NCBI GenBank assembly: GCA_035500455.1
Contig: DATJXG010000063.1
Coordinates: 1 to 30,578 of the forward strand
Length of the DNA: 30,578 bases
Source of the DNA: DATJXG01 sp035500455
Lineage (GTDB): Bacteria > Acidobacteriota > Terriglobia > Terriglobales > Acidobacteriaceae
Direction of reading: 5' to 3'
The number at the start of each line of letters is the position of its first letter. Position 1 is the first letter of the stretch. Under the pieces are notes generated by a model. The model was not told where the DNA came from, ran no database searches, and was given only the letters and a program-made list of their open reading frames with translations. Of the stretch, positions 8,210 to 15,950 are shown in pieces. The position numbers and the translations under genes were made by a program.

Positions 8210-9382
8210 CTATTCGATCACTTCAAACTTCTCCAATGCCCTCTCATTCACCGAAAGCCCCAGGCCGGGCAAACTTTCATCGAGATCAATGAACCCGCCC
8301 TTGGCCTTGGGCTCGCCTTCAAAAATAAACCAGAACAACTCGTTCCCCACTTCCACATCGACCACGGGAAAGTACTCAGCCAGCGGCGAATTGAAGCTCG
8401 CCATCACCACGTGGAAGTTGTGCATCTGCCCGGCGTGCGGAATCACCGGAACCGAATAAGCCTCGGCCAACGCAGCGATCTTGCGCGCCTGCGAGATTCC
8501 GCCCACCCGGTTGGTATCGAACTGAATGTAATCCAGCGCCCGCGCCTGCAGCAGATCGCGAAACCCATAGAGCGTGAATTCGTGCTCACCCCCGGCGATG
8601 GGAACGCGCCCATACGACTTCAACTCCGCATAACCGTGAATGTCATCCGGAATCACCGGCTCTTCCAGCCAGCGCAAGTGAAACGGCTCCAGCAGCGGCA
8701 GCATCCGCTTCGCGTAATCGAGCGTCCAGCCCATGTAAGCGTCGGCCATCACGTCGATGCCGTCTCCTACCGTCTCGCGGACGGTGCGAACCAGATCAAG
8801 ATTCCGCTGCATCCCCGCGGCTCCATCCGCCGGCCCCCAGCCGAAGCGCAGCTTCATTGCCTGATAGCCTTCGTCCTTGTAGCGTTGCGCCTCCGCCGCC
8901 AGCTCGCTCAATTCCACGCTGTAAAGCCGGCTGGCATACACCGGAATGCGCGGCTTGGTTCGCCCGCCCAGCAGGCGATACACGGGCTGCTTCGCCGACT
9001 TGCCCAGAATGTCCCACAGCGCGATATCAACCGCGCTGATCGCCGTCATGCCAATGCCCTTGCGCCCGAACGCCATGGTCTTGCGGTACATATGCTGCCA
9101 CAGGAACTCAATGTCCCACGGGTCTCGCCCAATGAGTAATGGCTTGAGGTGAAGATCGATCACCTGCTTAGTGACTTGCGGCGAAAGCGCCGCGTTGCCA
9201 ATCCCGGCCAGCCCGTCGTCAGTGAAGACTTCCACCACCAGCCACTCATGAAAGGTAAAAGTCTTCATCGATGCATCCGGCATTTGCAGCAGGTCCATCG
9301 GATTGGTACAGAAATGCGGAGGCAGGGGCACCGTCTTGCCTCGCCATCTCACCACCCGGGTACGAATTTCCTTAATTTTCAT
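8210..9382 (-). CDS. Enolase-superfamily sugar-acid dehydratase (mandelate racemase / L-rhamnonate dehydratase-like)
   Basis: The 390-residue protein starts at ATG 9382 (MKIKEIRTRVVRW). An open frame continues 37 codons upstream, but that stretch encodes the CCTCGGCG palindrome, so it is not taken as coding. The N-terminal capping domain is followed by a TIM barrel with the expected ligands: MADAYMGW (Asp), RWLEEPVIPDD (Glu), GGEHE (Glu) and a His in IPHAGQMHNFH. The blocks FGRKGIGMTAISAVDIALWDILGK and NSPLAEYFP strongly resemble L-rhamnonate dehydratases, which convert an acid sugar to its 2-keto-3-deoxy form using Mg2+. Related D-galactonate and L-fuconate dehydratases share the fold, so the substrate is open. 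The next gene begins at or within a few bases of this stop. Confidence 0.9.
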   Translation of the reverse strand: MKIKEIRTRVVRWRGKTVPLPPHFCTNPMDLLQMPDASMKTFTFHEWLVVEVFTDDGLAGIGNAALSPQVTKQVIDLHLKPLLIGRDPWDIEFLWQHMYRKTMAFGRKGIGMTAISAVDIALWDILGKSAKQPVYRLLGGRTKPRIPVYASRLYSVELSELAAEAQRYKDEGYQAMKLRFGWGPADGAAGMQRNLDLVRTVRETVGDGIDVMADAYMGWTLDYAKRMLPLLEPFHLRWLEEPVIPDDIHGYAELKSYGRVPIAGGEHEFTLYGFRDLLQARALDYIQFDTNRVGGISQARKIAALAEAYSVPVIPHAGQMHNFHVVMASFNSPLAEYFPVVDVEVGNELFWFIFEGEPKAKGGFIDLDESLPGLGLSVNERALEKFEVIE

Positions 9383-9396
9383 CGTGAACTCATTTT

Positions 9397-9521
9397 CTCG
9401 GCGCCCTCGGCGTTCGATCCTCAGCGTCCTCGGCGTTTTAAGATTTTGCTCTTCCTCGCGCCCAGGAAAAATCTTAAATCGCCGAGCCCGCAAAGACCCC
9501 CGGCCGAGTTCGCCGAAAGCG
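9397..9521. repeat. Intergenic palindromic element, CCTCGGCG type
   Basis: The left arm GGCGCCCTCGGCG ... CAGCGTCCTCGGCG leads to TTTTAAGATTTTGCTCTTCC. The right arm has GGAAAAATCTTAAATCGCCGAG and further CGCCGA units. The central AAGATTTT and AAAATCTT pair with each other, giving a long stem. The element fills the gap between the MFS gene and the dehydratase gene, so it would lie inside the transcript if the two are co-transcribed. The left half matches the element at 6180. Confidence 0.8.
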
Positions 9522-9526
9522 ACGCC

Positions 9527-10759
9527 TCACGCTTCCTGCCTGCGAGTGAGGCTTACAACCCTCACCACCGGTACCGTCGCCAAAATCACCAGAAAAGCCA
9601 CCACATGAAATGTCCCCGCGGCCGCAAACACCACACGGTATCCGAAGCCGTGGTCGAGCAGATATCCGGCGACCTGGCCGAAGACGATCCCACCCATGGC
9701 TCCGCCAAACCCAACCAGCCCGGCCACCGATCCCACCACGCTGTGCGGAAATAAATCTGTGGGCAGCACCATCACCAGCGTGGACCACGACTGCTGCCCA
9801 AAATACGCCATGCTGAATATTACGATAGCCCACGACACCGGAGAGTACGGCACCAGCACGATGAACGGCATCATCGCGGCGCTCAATCCCAGCGCGACTT
9901 TTCTCGCCACTCCCAGCGAAAACTCCCGCCGCACCAGGTAGCTGGAAAACCATCCGCCCACCAGGCAACCGACTCCCGCCGCGGCATAAGGAATCCACGC
10001 CAGCATGCCGACCGCCTTGATGTTAAATCCGCGCGCGTCATACAAATATTTCGGCAGCCAGAAAAGATAGAAATACCAGGCGGCATCGCTAAGAAATTTC
10101 GCGCCGACCAATCCCCAGGTCTCGCGCACCCGAAACAGATCAATCCATCGCGCTGTAGTCCTGCTTTCCTCAGGGTCTTCCGCGCCCTCTGAGGTTAAAT
10201 ACCCCGCAGGCGGCGCAAAGTAAGTTAAGGCCCACCACCCGGTCCATAGCAACCCAAGCACACCCGTGAACAAAAAGATCCACCGCCAGCTCCAGAAGCT
10301 CAAAATCACCGCGATCAGCGGCGGCGCGATCACCGCTCCCAACGAAGTGCCCGCGTTGATGATCCCCATGGCCGTGGCCCGGTCCCGCGTGGGAAACCAC
10401 TCCGCCACCGCCCGCGTGGCCGCGGGAAATCCGCCGCCCTCCCCGGCGCCCAGCAGAAACCTGCTCACCGCCAGCATCGCAAAACTCGCTGCTAATGCAT
10501 GGCTGGCGCAGGCCAGCGACCAGAAGAGCATGATGGCAATGAAGCCCCGCCGAGTTCCCAGGGCGTCCGCCAGCTTACCCCCGCCGGCGTACATGAAGGC
10601 ATAAGAAAACAGAAATGCCGATTGCAGAAAGGAAAACTGCTGATTGCTAAGCGGGATGTCTTTGGTGATGGCCGCGACCGCGACCGGCAGCGTCTGGCGA
10701 TCCAGATAGCTGATGGCAATAGCAGCGCTGACCAGGACTGCGATCTTCCAACGCAGCAA
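9527..10759 (-). CDS. MFS permease, anion:cation symporter (ACS, hexuronate/sugar-acid) type
   Basis: The 410-residue product has the 12 hydrophobic segments of a major facilitator transporter. Between segments 2 and 3 lies GGGKLADALGTRRGF, the MFS signature loop. The N-terminal ISYLDRQTLPVAVAAITKDIPLS and the GAGEGGGFPAATRAVAEWFPTRDRATAMGI block are typical of ACS-family hexuronate, glucarate and galactonate symporters of the inner membrane. The start used is TTG at 10759 with GAGG about nine bases upstream; no ATG is close. It lies on the same strand as the downstream dehydratase, FAH-fold and dehydrogenase genes, which fits import of a sugar acid for that pathway. It also follows the D-amino-acid deaminase gene, so a different acid substrate is possible. 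Confidence 0.92.
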   Translation of the reverse strand: MLRWKIAVLVSAAIAISYLDRQTLPVAVAAITKDIPLSNQQFSFLQSAFLFSYAFMYAGGGKLADALGTRRGFIAIMLFWSLACASHALAASFAMLAVSRFLLGAGEGGGFPAATRAVAEWFPTRDRATAMGIINAGTSLGAVIAPPLIAVILSFWSWRWIFLFTGVLGLLWTGWWALTYFAPPAGYLTSEGAEDPEESRTTARWIDLFRVRETWGLVGAKFLSDAAWYFYLFWLPKYLYDARGFNIKAVGMLAWIPYAAAGVGCLVGGWFSSYLVRREFSLGVARKVALGLSAAMMPFIVLVPYSPVSWAIVIFSMAYFGQQSWSTLVMVLPTDLFPHSVVGSVAGLVGFGGAMGGIVFGQVAGYLLDHGFGYRVVFAAAGTFHVVAFLVILATVPVVRVVSLTRRQEA

Positions 10760-10777
10760 GGGCGGGGCCTCAGTTGT

Positions 10778-10842
10778 TTTTCTTCGCGTCCTTTGCGGTT
10801 AAAAAGCCCTTACCGCAGAGATCGCAGAGTACGCGGAGAATG
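10778..10842. repeat. Short intergenic palindrome, CTTTGCG type
   Basis: CTTCGCGTCCTTTGCGG at the left pairs with CCGCAGAGATCGCAGAG ... CGCGGAG at the right, around a GTTAAAAAGCCCTTA centre. It occupies the gap between the PLP deaminase gene and the MFS gene on the same strand. Confidence 0.75.
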
Positions 10843-10850
10843 TATAGCTT

Positions 10851-12152
10851 CTAGAAGAACGTCTCCACCACATCGATCACGCGATAGCCGGAGTCCACCA
10901 CCGGCAGATAGCGCCACTTGTCGAACGTCAGGCAGGGATGGGAAATATCGAACCCGACCATATCCCCCACGCGAACATCATCGCCTTCCGTAATCTGCAG
11001 ATACGCATGTTGATCCATCATGCTGGTAACCGCCCACCCGGCCGGAACCGCCGCCGGCACCGACATCCCAGCCCGATAGCGAAGCGAGGGCGTGGGGAAG
11101 CCCGCATCGAATGCCGCGTCCCGCTTGCCAAATCCGACGATCGCTTTGTTCTTCTCCGGCACCGACTGTACATACGCCCAGAGCTGCAACGCCGGAAGCA
11201 ATCCCGGCGCCATTTCCCGCGCGACTGCATTGCGCTCCTGAATCTGCTGCTGTGCCGTCCGATAAACGCCCACATCGTGCGTCAGATAACACCCCGGGCG
11301 CAGCACTACCTCCACCGGCGCCCCCCCGATGTCAGTCTTGGAGAAAACTTCCGCCACCACGTCGTACCACGCCGAGCCCGCGCCCGAAAGAATCACCGGC
11401 GATCGGTCGAACAGCTTCCCGTGCGCCAGCAACCGGGCCGCATCCACTGCGTTCTGCAGAAACTGCCGGACTGCCGGCTCCTCCTTCAATATGCCTTCGA
11501 ATATCTCGACCCCGCACAGCGCCACGTTCTGCCGCCACTGCGCGAGCGCGAGCAGCGCCGCGCGCTGCTGCTGTGAATCGCGTATCCCGGTCCGCCCGCC
11601 CGCTACTCCTATCTCCAGCAGGACGTTCAGCCGCTGATTGCGCTCCTGAAAGAATCGCCCCAGTGACTCGATCAACTCGGCGGAATCGACCAGACAGTAG
11701 AACTCGAACTGTGGATCGCCCATCAACTCGGCGATTCCCAGCAAATTCTGCTTCCCTACCAGCTGATTCGCCATCAGCACGCGCCGCACCCCATGCGCAT
11801 ACGCGACTCGCGTCTGTTGCGCCGTGGCCAGCGTGATTCCCCACGCCCCCGCCTGCAACTGCCGCTGAAACAGCTTCGGCGCCATCGTGGTCTTTCCGTG
11901 CGGAGCCAGCTTCGCCCCGTACATGGCCGCAAACTTTTGCATCCACTGCAGGTTGTGCGCCAGCTTGTCTTCATAAAGCACAGCGGCTGGCAGGCTCAGA
12001 TCCTCGCGCAACAGATTCCATCCCAGCCCGGAGATTTCCTCCGCCGTACACGCCCGCCTCAAAACGCCCAGGCCCTTGTTGAACGGCCGAATCAGCGACT
12101 CGCGCGCTTCCGCGTCCAGCCCGATTTCCATCGCGTCACTCATACAATTCAC
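10851..12152 (-). CDS. D-serine dehydratase-type PLP enzyme (D-amino acid deaminase, alanine-racemase-like fold)
   Basis: The 433-residue protein belongs to the fold-type III PLP enzymes that include eukaryote-type D-serine dehydratase and D-threonine aldolase. The PLP lysine lies in LAPHGKTTM (Lys87), in the N-terminal barrel. Near the C-terminus SHPCLTFDKW supplies the His-x-Cys pair (405 and 407) that binds zinc in D-serine dehydratases of this family. Such enzymes eliminate the beta group of D-serine or related D-amino acids to give a 2-keto acid and ammonia via an unstable enamine. It is divergent from genes for an N-acyl-D-amino-acid deacylase, RidA and a GntP permease, which supports D-amino-acid catabolism. 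An in-frame ATG at 12143 (MSDAM) and another at 12131 are alternative starts. Confidence 0.9.
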   Translation of the reverse strand: MNCMSDAMEIGLDAEARESLIRPFNKGLGVLRRACTAEEISGLGWNLLREDLSLPAAVLYEDKLAHNLQWMQKFAAMYGAKLAPHGKTTMAPKLFQRQLQAGAWGITLATAQQTRVAYAHGVRRVLMANQLVGKQNLLGIAELMGDPQFEFYCLVDSAELIESLGRFFQERNQRLNVLLEIGVAGGRTGIRDSQQQRAALLALAQWRQNVALCGVEIFEGILKEEPAVRQFLQNAVDAARLLAHGKLFDRSPVILSGAGSAWYDVVAEVFSKTDIGGAPVEVVLRPGCYLTHDVGVYRTAQQQIQERNAVAREMAPGLLPALQLWAYVQSVPEKNKAIVGFGKRDAAFDAGFPTPSLRYRAGMSVPAAVPAGWAVTSMMDQHAYLQITEGDDVRVGDMVGFDISHPCLTFDKWRYLPVVDSGYRVIDVVETFF

Positions 12153-12290
12153 GCATGTAGGCGCGCGCGTCCCCGCGCGTGCAGCAGTGGCAAAAAACTA
12201 TACCTTCATACCCGACGACAGCAGAAGCAGCCTCGCGACCGAGAATTCCATACCACTCCGCACCCGCGGGAACCCGCCCGCCTACATAGC
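12153..12290. repeat. Putative MITE-like element with ~28-bp inverted ends, in a divergent promoter region
   Basis: ATGTAGGCG at 12155-12163 is matched by a perfect inverted copy, CGCCTACAT, at 12279-12287. The similarity continues inwards for about 28 bases with a few mismatches; each end is itself a GC-rich partial palindrome (CGCGTCCCCGCG and CCGCGGGAACCCGC). About 80 bases lie between the ends. The region separates the deaminase gene (-) from the D-aminoacylase gene (+), so any promoters for both must be in or beside it. I see no transposase and no clear target-site duplication. Confidence 0.55.
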
Positions 12291-12311
12291 AAGGTACACT
12301 AAGCCATCCGC

Positions 12312-13769
12312 ATGCCCAACTGCGATTACCTGATCCGCAACGTACGGCTCCTCGATGGCAGCGGCGGCGAGCCGCGTCCAGCAAGCGTGGCCATCGCGGA
12401 GGGCCGCATCCTGGCCGTGGGCGATCTGCATGATTATTCCGCGCAGAACACCGTCGAAGGCGGCGGCAAAATCCTGGCTCCCGGCTTCATCGATGCCCAC
12501 ACTCACGACGACCTCTACGCCATCCGTTCTCCCGACATGCTTCCGAAGCTCTCGCAGGGCGTGACCACGGTGATCGTTGGCAACTGCGGCATCAGCGCCG
12601 CTCCCGTCGCGTTGCGCCATGGCTTTCCCGATCCCATGAATCTATTGGGCGAGCATGCTGCGTTCCGCTATCCCGATTTCGCCAGTTATGTGTCCGCCGT
12701 CAACACCGCGCGGCCGGCAGTAAATGTGGCAGCTCTTGTGGGCCACACCGCCCTCCGCAACAACCACATGGATCGCCTCGACCGCGCCGCCACCGCCTCC
12801 GAAATCGCCGCCATGCAGGCGCAACTACAGGAAGCGCTCGATCACGGCGCGCTCGGCTTGAGCACCGGCCTCGCCTACCTCTCGGCCAATTCCGCTTCGC
12901 TCGAAGAAGTCGCCGCGCTCGCCGCGCCGCTCGCCGCGCCGCTCGCCGCAGCCGGCGCGATCTACGCCACGCACCTGCGCAGCGAAGCCGATGCCGTGCT
13001 CCAGGCCATGCAGGAGGCACTACACATTGGGCGCCTGGCGCATGCGCCGCTGGTGATTTCTCACCTCAAGTGCGCGGGAATCGACAACTGGGGCCGCAGC
13101 GGTGAACTCCTTCGCCACCTCGACAACGAGCCCGATCACCAGCAGATCGGCTGGGACTGCTATCCCTACGCCGCCAGTTCCAGCACTCTCGACCTTCGCC
13201 AGGTGGACGAACGCGTAACCATCGCCATCACCTGGTCCGATCCTCATCCCGAAGTCGCAGGCCAAACCCTCGCCCATATTTCACAAGCATGGAGAGTGCC
13301 GCAGATCGAAGCCGCCCGCCGCCTGCAACCCGCCGGCGCCATCTACCACTGTATTTCGGAGGATGACATGCGCGCCATCCTGCGCCACCCCGGCACCATG
13401 ATCGGCTCCGACGGCCTGCCCAACGACCCCCGCCCTCATCCCCGCCTGTGGGGCACCTTCCCGCGCGTCCTCGGCCCGCTGTGCCGCGAGCAGAAACTGT
13501 TCTCACTCGGTGAAGCTGTGCGTAAAATGACCAGCCTTCCCGCCCGGCGTTTCGGCTTGACCAATCGCGGCTGGCTGCGCGAAGGTTACTGCGCGGACCT
13601 GGTATTGTTCGATCCCGAAACGATCCGTGACGTGGCAACTTTCGACGATCCGAAGCAGCCGGCGACGGGAATCGAAGCAGTGTGGATAAACGGTGTGTTG
13701 TCGTACCAGAACGGAAAGCCCACCGGCGATCGCGCCGGGCGCTTTCTACCGCGTTTTTCGCGGTCTTAG
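12312..13769 (+). CDS. N-acyl-D-amino-acid deacylase (D-aminoacylase, amidohydrolase superfamily)
   Basis: The 485-residue length and motifs match D-aminoacylases, zinc amidohydrolases that release free D-amino acids from N-acyl-D-amino acids. The metal site is visible: DAHTHDD (His63, His65), GNCGIS with the bridging Cys92, THLRSEAD and SHLKCAG carrying the further His ligands, and GSDGLPND with the catalytic Asp. A beta-sandwich flanks the barrel at both ends, from IRNVRLLDGSG to the C-terminal GYCADLVLFDPE. A small in-frame repeat codes for AAPLAAPLAAA (about 12910-12955). The last residues, RFSRS, and the stop TAG are read from the left arm of an intergenic palindrome. It is the first gene of a tight run with RidA and a GntP permease. 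Confidence 0.93.
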   Translation: MPNCDYLIRNVRLLDGSGGEPRPASVAIAEGRILAVGDLHDYSAQNTVEGGGKILAPGFIDAHTHDDLYAIRSPDMLPKLSQGVTTVIVGNCGISAAPVALRHGFPDPMNLLGEHAAFRYPDFASYVSAVNTARPAVNVAALVGHTALRNNHMDRLDRAATASEIAAMQAQLQEALDHGALGLSTGLAYLSANSASLEEVAALAAPLAAPLAAAGAIYATHLRSEADAVLQAMQEALHIGRLAHAPLVISHLKCAGIDNWGRSGELLRHLDNEPDHQQIGWDCYPYAASSSTLDLRQVDERVTIAITWSDPHPEVAGQTLAHISQAWRVPQIEAARRLQPAGAIYHCISEDDMRAILRHPGTMIGSDGLPNDPRPHPRLWGTFPRVLGPLCREQKLFSLGEAVRKMTSLPARRFGLTNRGWLREGYCADLVLFDPETIRDVATFDDPKQPATGIEAVWINGVLSYQNGKPTGDRAGRFLPRFSRS

Positions 13770-13823
13770 CGTGCTTCGCAGTTAAGCTTTTTGAACCCGC
13801 AGAGGGCGCAAAGAACGCAGAGA
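13749..13823. repeat. Intergenic palindrome, CTTTGCG type, overlapping a gene end
   Basis: CCGCGTTTTTCGCGGTCTTAGCG and GTGCTTCGCAGTT form the left arm. The centre is AAGCTTTTTGAA, and the right arm is CCCGCAGAGGGCGCAAAG with AACGCAGAGAAC. It includes the stop codon of the D-aminoacylase (TAG at 13767-13769) and ends 18 bases before the RidA start. Confidence 0.75.
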
Positions 13824-13840
13824 ACTTCGAAGGAAAAAAC

Positions 13841-14236
13841 ATGACCGTAAAACGTTATGGCGCGGAAGGCGGCAAAGGCACCGGCGGCCAGCATCTGCCC
13901 TTCGCCCGCGCCGTCGAAGCCGACGGCTGGCTTTACGTATCCGGCCAGGTGCCCATGCTCAACGGCGAGGTGGTCGAGGGGGGCATCGTGCCGCAGGCCC
14001 ACCAGGCGATCCGGAATCTTCTGGCAATTCTCAAAGAAGCCGACTATGCCCCCGAACACGTCGTCCGCTGCGGCGTCTGGCTCGACGATCCCCGCGACTT
14101 TCAGTCATTCAACAAAGTTTTCCGTGAGTACTTCGGTGAGAACCCACCGGCCCGCGCCTGCGTCGTCTCCAGCATGGTCGTAGATTGCAAGATTGAGATA
14201 GACTGTATCGCCTACAAGCCGCCGCGAAGCCAGTAG
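13841..14236 (+). CDS. RidA family protein (reactive enamine/imine deaminase)
   Basis: The start is ATG 13841, with GAAGGA seven bases upstream. The open frame reaches back to 13682, but the extra part covers the D-aminoacylase end and a palindrome. The 131-residue protein has the RidA/YjgF core: LPFARAVEADGWLYVSGQVPM, QAHQAIRNLLAILKEADYAPEHVVRCGVWL and the final PARACVVSSM...IEIDCIAYK. The Arg in PARACV and the Glu in IEID correspond to the active-site pair of deaminating family members. RidA hydrolyses 2-aminoacrylate-type enamines released by PLP dehydratases before they damage other PLP enzymes. Its place between a D-aminoacylase and a permease, opposite a D-serine-dehydratase-like gene, fits that function well. 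Confidence 0.93.
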   Translation: MTVKRYGAEGGKGTGGQHLPFARAVEADGWLYVSGQVPMLNGEVVEGGIVPQAHQAIRNLLAILKEADYAPEHVVRCGVWLDDPRDFQSFNKVFREYFGENPPARACVVSSMVVDCKIEIDCIAYKPPRSQ

Positions 14237-14258
14237 AACTGGAACCGGTCTCATTTCT

Positions 14259-15605
14259 ATGATCGACAGCCACGGCGCTTCCCTGCTCATCTCCGCCCTT
14301 GCCGCCGTCATCGCGCTGATCGTCCTCATCGCCCGCTTCAAACTCAATCCCTTCGTCGTGCTCATGACGGTCTCTCTGGCCCTCGCCATCGTGACCGGCA
14401 TGCCGCTGCAATCGACGGTGAAATCATTCGAAGCCGGATTGGGCAGCACCCTCGGCCACATCGCCATTGTGGTCGCGCTAGGCACGATGCTCGGCAAAAT
14501 GATGGCGGAATCCGGCGGAGCCGACCGTATCGCCCACACCCTCATCAGCGTTTTCGGTGAAAAGAATGTAGCCTGGGCGATGGTCGCCGCAGGGTTCGTC
14601 GTGGGCCTACCGGTGTTCTTCGAAGTGGGCTTCGTCCTGCTGGTTCCGATTGCTTTCAACGTCGCCCGCCGCACCGGAACTTCGCTGGTAATGGTCGGCC
14701 TGCCGATGGTGGCCGGGCTTTCGGTCGTCCATGGACTCGTTCCTCCGCACCCGGCAGCTATGCTGGCGGTCACCGCCTACAACGCCGACGTAGGCCGCAC
14801 CGTGTTCTATGCAGTCCTCGTCGGCATTCCCACCGCGATCCTCGCCGGCCCGCTATACGCCCGTTTCATCACTCCACACATTCATCTGCCCGCAGAAAAT
14901 CCCATCGCTGAGCAATTCATCGAAGACAAGCCCGCGCAGGATCTGCCCAGCTTCGGCCTCACCCTGGCAACCGTGCTCCTGCCGATCGCGCTTATGCTTG
15001 TAGGCAGTTGGGCCGATGCCATCTCGCCTCCGCAGAGCACGATCAACAACGTGCTGCGCCTGCTGGGCAATGCCGATATCGCCCTGCTGGTCGCAGTCGG
15101 CGTGAGCTTCATCACCCTCGGCCGTATGCGCGGCTTCACCGGTGAAGCCATCCTCAAATTCAGCGAAGAGTGTCTTGCTCCCACAGCCACCATCACATTG
15201 TTGGTGGGCGCTGGCGGCGGTTTCGGCCGCATTCTTCAGGACAGCGGCACTTCCCAGGCCATCATCGACCTGGCGCTGCACGCCCACATCTCCATCTTGT
15301 TTTCCGCGTGGCTTGTGGCGGCGCTGGTGCGCCTGGCCACCGGCTCAGCCACAGTCGCCATGACCATGGCTTCCGGCATCATCGCGCCAGTCGCGTTGCA
15401 CACCGGAGTACGCCCCGAACTGCTTACCATCGCCACCGGCGCCGGCTCGCTCGTTTTCTCTCACGTGAATGACGGCGGCTTCTGGCTGGTGAAGGAATAT
15501 TTCAACATGAGCGTCGCCGACACGATGAAAAGCTGGTCGATCTGCGAGACTATTATTTCCGTGGTGGGCCTGCTATTGGCGATGGGCCTCGCAGCGGTAA
15601 TTTGA
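14259..15605 (+). CDS. GntP-family permease (gluconate / D-serine transporter type)
   Basis: The 448-residue protein has the 12 or more hydrophobic segments and motifs of the GntP family, H+ symporters for gluconate and related hydroxy acids that include the D-serine permease DsdX. Visible are NPFVVLMTVSLALAIVTGMP, the VALGTMLGKMMAESGGADRIA block, PVFFEVGFVLLVPIAF, GLSVVHGLVPPHPAAMLAV and the C-terminal HVNDGGFWLVKEYFNMSVADTMKSW. It starts at ATG 14259, 22 bases after the RidA stop, and is probably co-transcribed with it. The neighbours favour a D-amino acid or N-acyl-D-amino acid as substrate, but gluconate-like acids cannot be excluded. Its last 20 codons are partly duplicated downstream (15735-15776). 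Confidence 0.94.
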   Translation: MIDSHGASLLISALAAVIALIVLIARFKLNPFVVLMTVSLALAIVTGMPLQSTVKSFEAGLGSTLGHIAIVVALGTMLGKMMAESGGADRIAHTLISVFGEKNVAWAMVAAGFVVGLPVFFEVGFVLLVPIAFNVARRTGTSLVMVGLPMVAGLSVVHGLVPPHPAAMLAVTAYNADVGRTVFYAVLVGIPTAILAGPLYARFITPHIHLPAENPIAEQFIEDKPAQDLPSFGLTLATVLLPIALMLVGSWADAISPPQSTINNVLRLLGNADIALLVAVGVSFITLGRMRGFTGEAILKFSEECLAPTATITLLVGAGGGFGRILQDSGTSQAIIDLALHAHISILFSAWLVAALVRLATGSATVAMTMASGIIAPVALHTGVRPELLTIATGAGSLVFSHVNDGGFWLVKEYFNMSVADTMKSWSICETIISVVGLLLAMGLAAVI

Positions 15606-15734
15606 TACCGTGTCCGCAAGCTCCCGCGATAAATGGCTAAATCGCATTTCCTTCGTGAACCTTCGTGCAACCTTCGTGTGAAGGATTCTTGCATGGATCG
15701 TCAAAAACCCTTCAGACCAAGAACACGAAGGGTG
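15543..15734 (+). repeat. Tandem duplication copy 1: 3' end of the GntP gene plus CCTTCGTG hairpin element
   Basis: This 192-base unit begins inside the permease gene at TGCGAGACTATTATTTCC, includes its stop, and continues through a hairpin-forming element built of ACCTTCGTG units with the core TTCTTGCATGGATCG (15687-15701). The next unit starts immediately after it. Confidence 0.8.
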
Positions 15735-15917
15735 TGCGAGACGATTATTTCCCTGGGCTTCGCAGCGGTAATTTAGTACGTGTCCGCAAGCTCCGCGACA
15801 AATGCCAAACCGCGTCTCCTTCGTGCAACCTTGGTGTCTTTTGTGTGAAAGGTTCTTGCATGGATCGGCAAAAAAGCTTTCACACGAAGGACACAAAAGG
15901 GTACACAAAGGAAACGC
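15735..15917 (+). repeat. Tandem duplication copy 2: degraded 3' end of the GntP gene plus hairpin element
   Basis: TGCGAGACGATTATTTCC at 15735 matches the permease gene at 15543. The copy then lacks 21 bases, rejoins at CTGGGCTTCGCAGCGGTAATT, and goes on through GTGTCCGCAAGCTC and the element core TTCTTGCATGGATCG. In the permease frame it reads CETIISLGFAAVI-stop against CETIISVVGLLLAMGLAAVI-stop. Its own hairpin arms (CTTTTGTGTGAAAG and CTTTCACACGAAGGACACAAAAG) are better preserved than in copy 1. The 345-base gap between permease and monooxygenase holds nothing else I can identify. Confidence 0.78.
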
Positions 15918-15950
15918 GAAGAACTGCGCTACTGGCGAGAAACGGAACTC

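Noticed and set aside
7121..9139. Open frame of 672 codons on the plus strand
   Set aside because: It runs antisense to three well-supported genes (dehydrogenase start, GguC-like, dehydratase), has an amino-acid composition rich in Arg, His, Gln and Pro, and shows no family motif.
9383..9493. 37-codon N-terminal extension of the dehydratase
   Set aside because: The DNA is the CCTCGGCG palindrome; family similarity begins at MKIKEI (9382).
15640..15920. Possible CRISPR array from repeated CCTTCGTG units
   Set aside because: Units are 9-10 bases, there are no unique spacers of constant length, and the region is a two-copy tandem duplication with hairpins. No cas gene is present.
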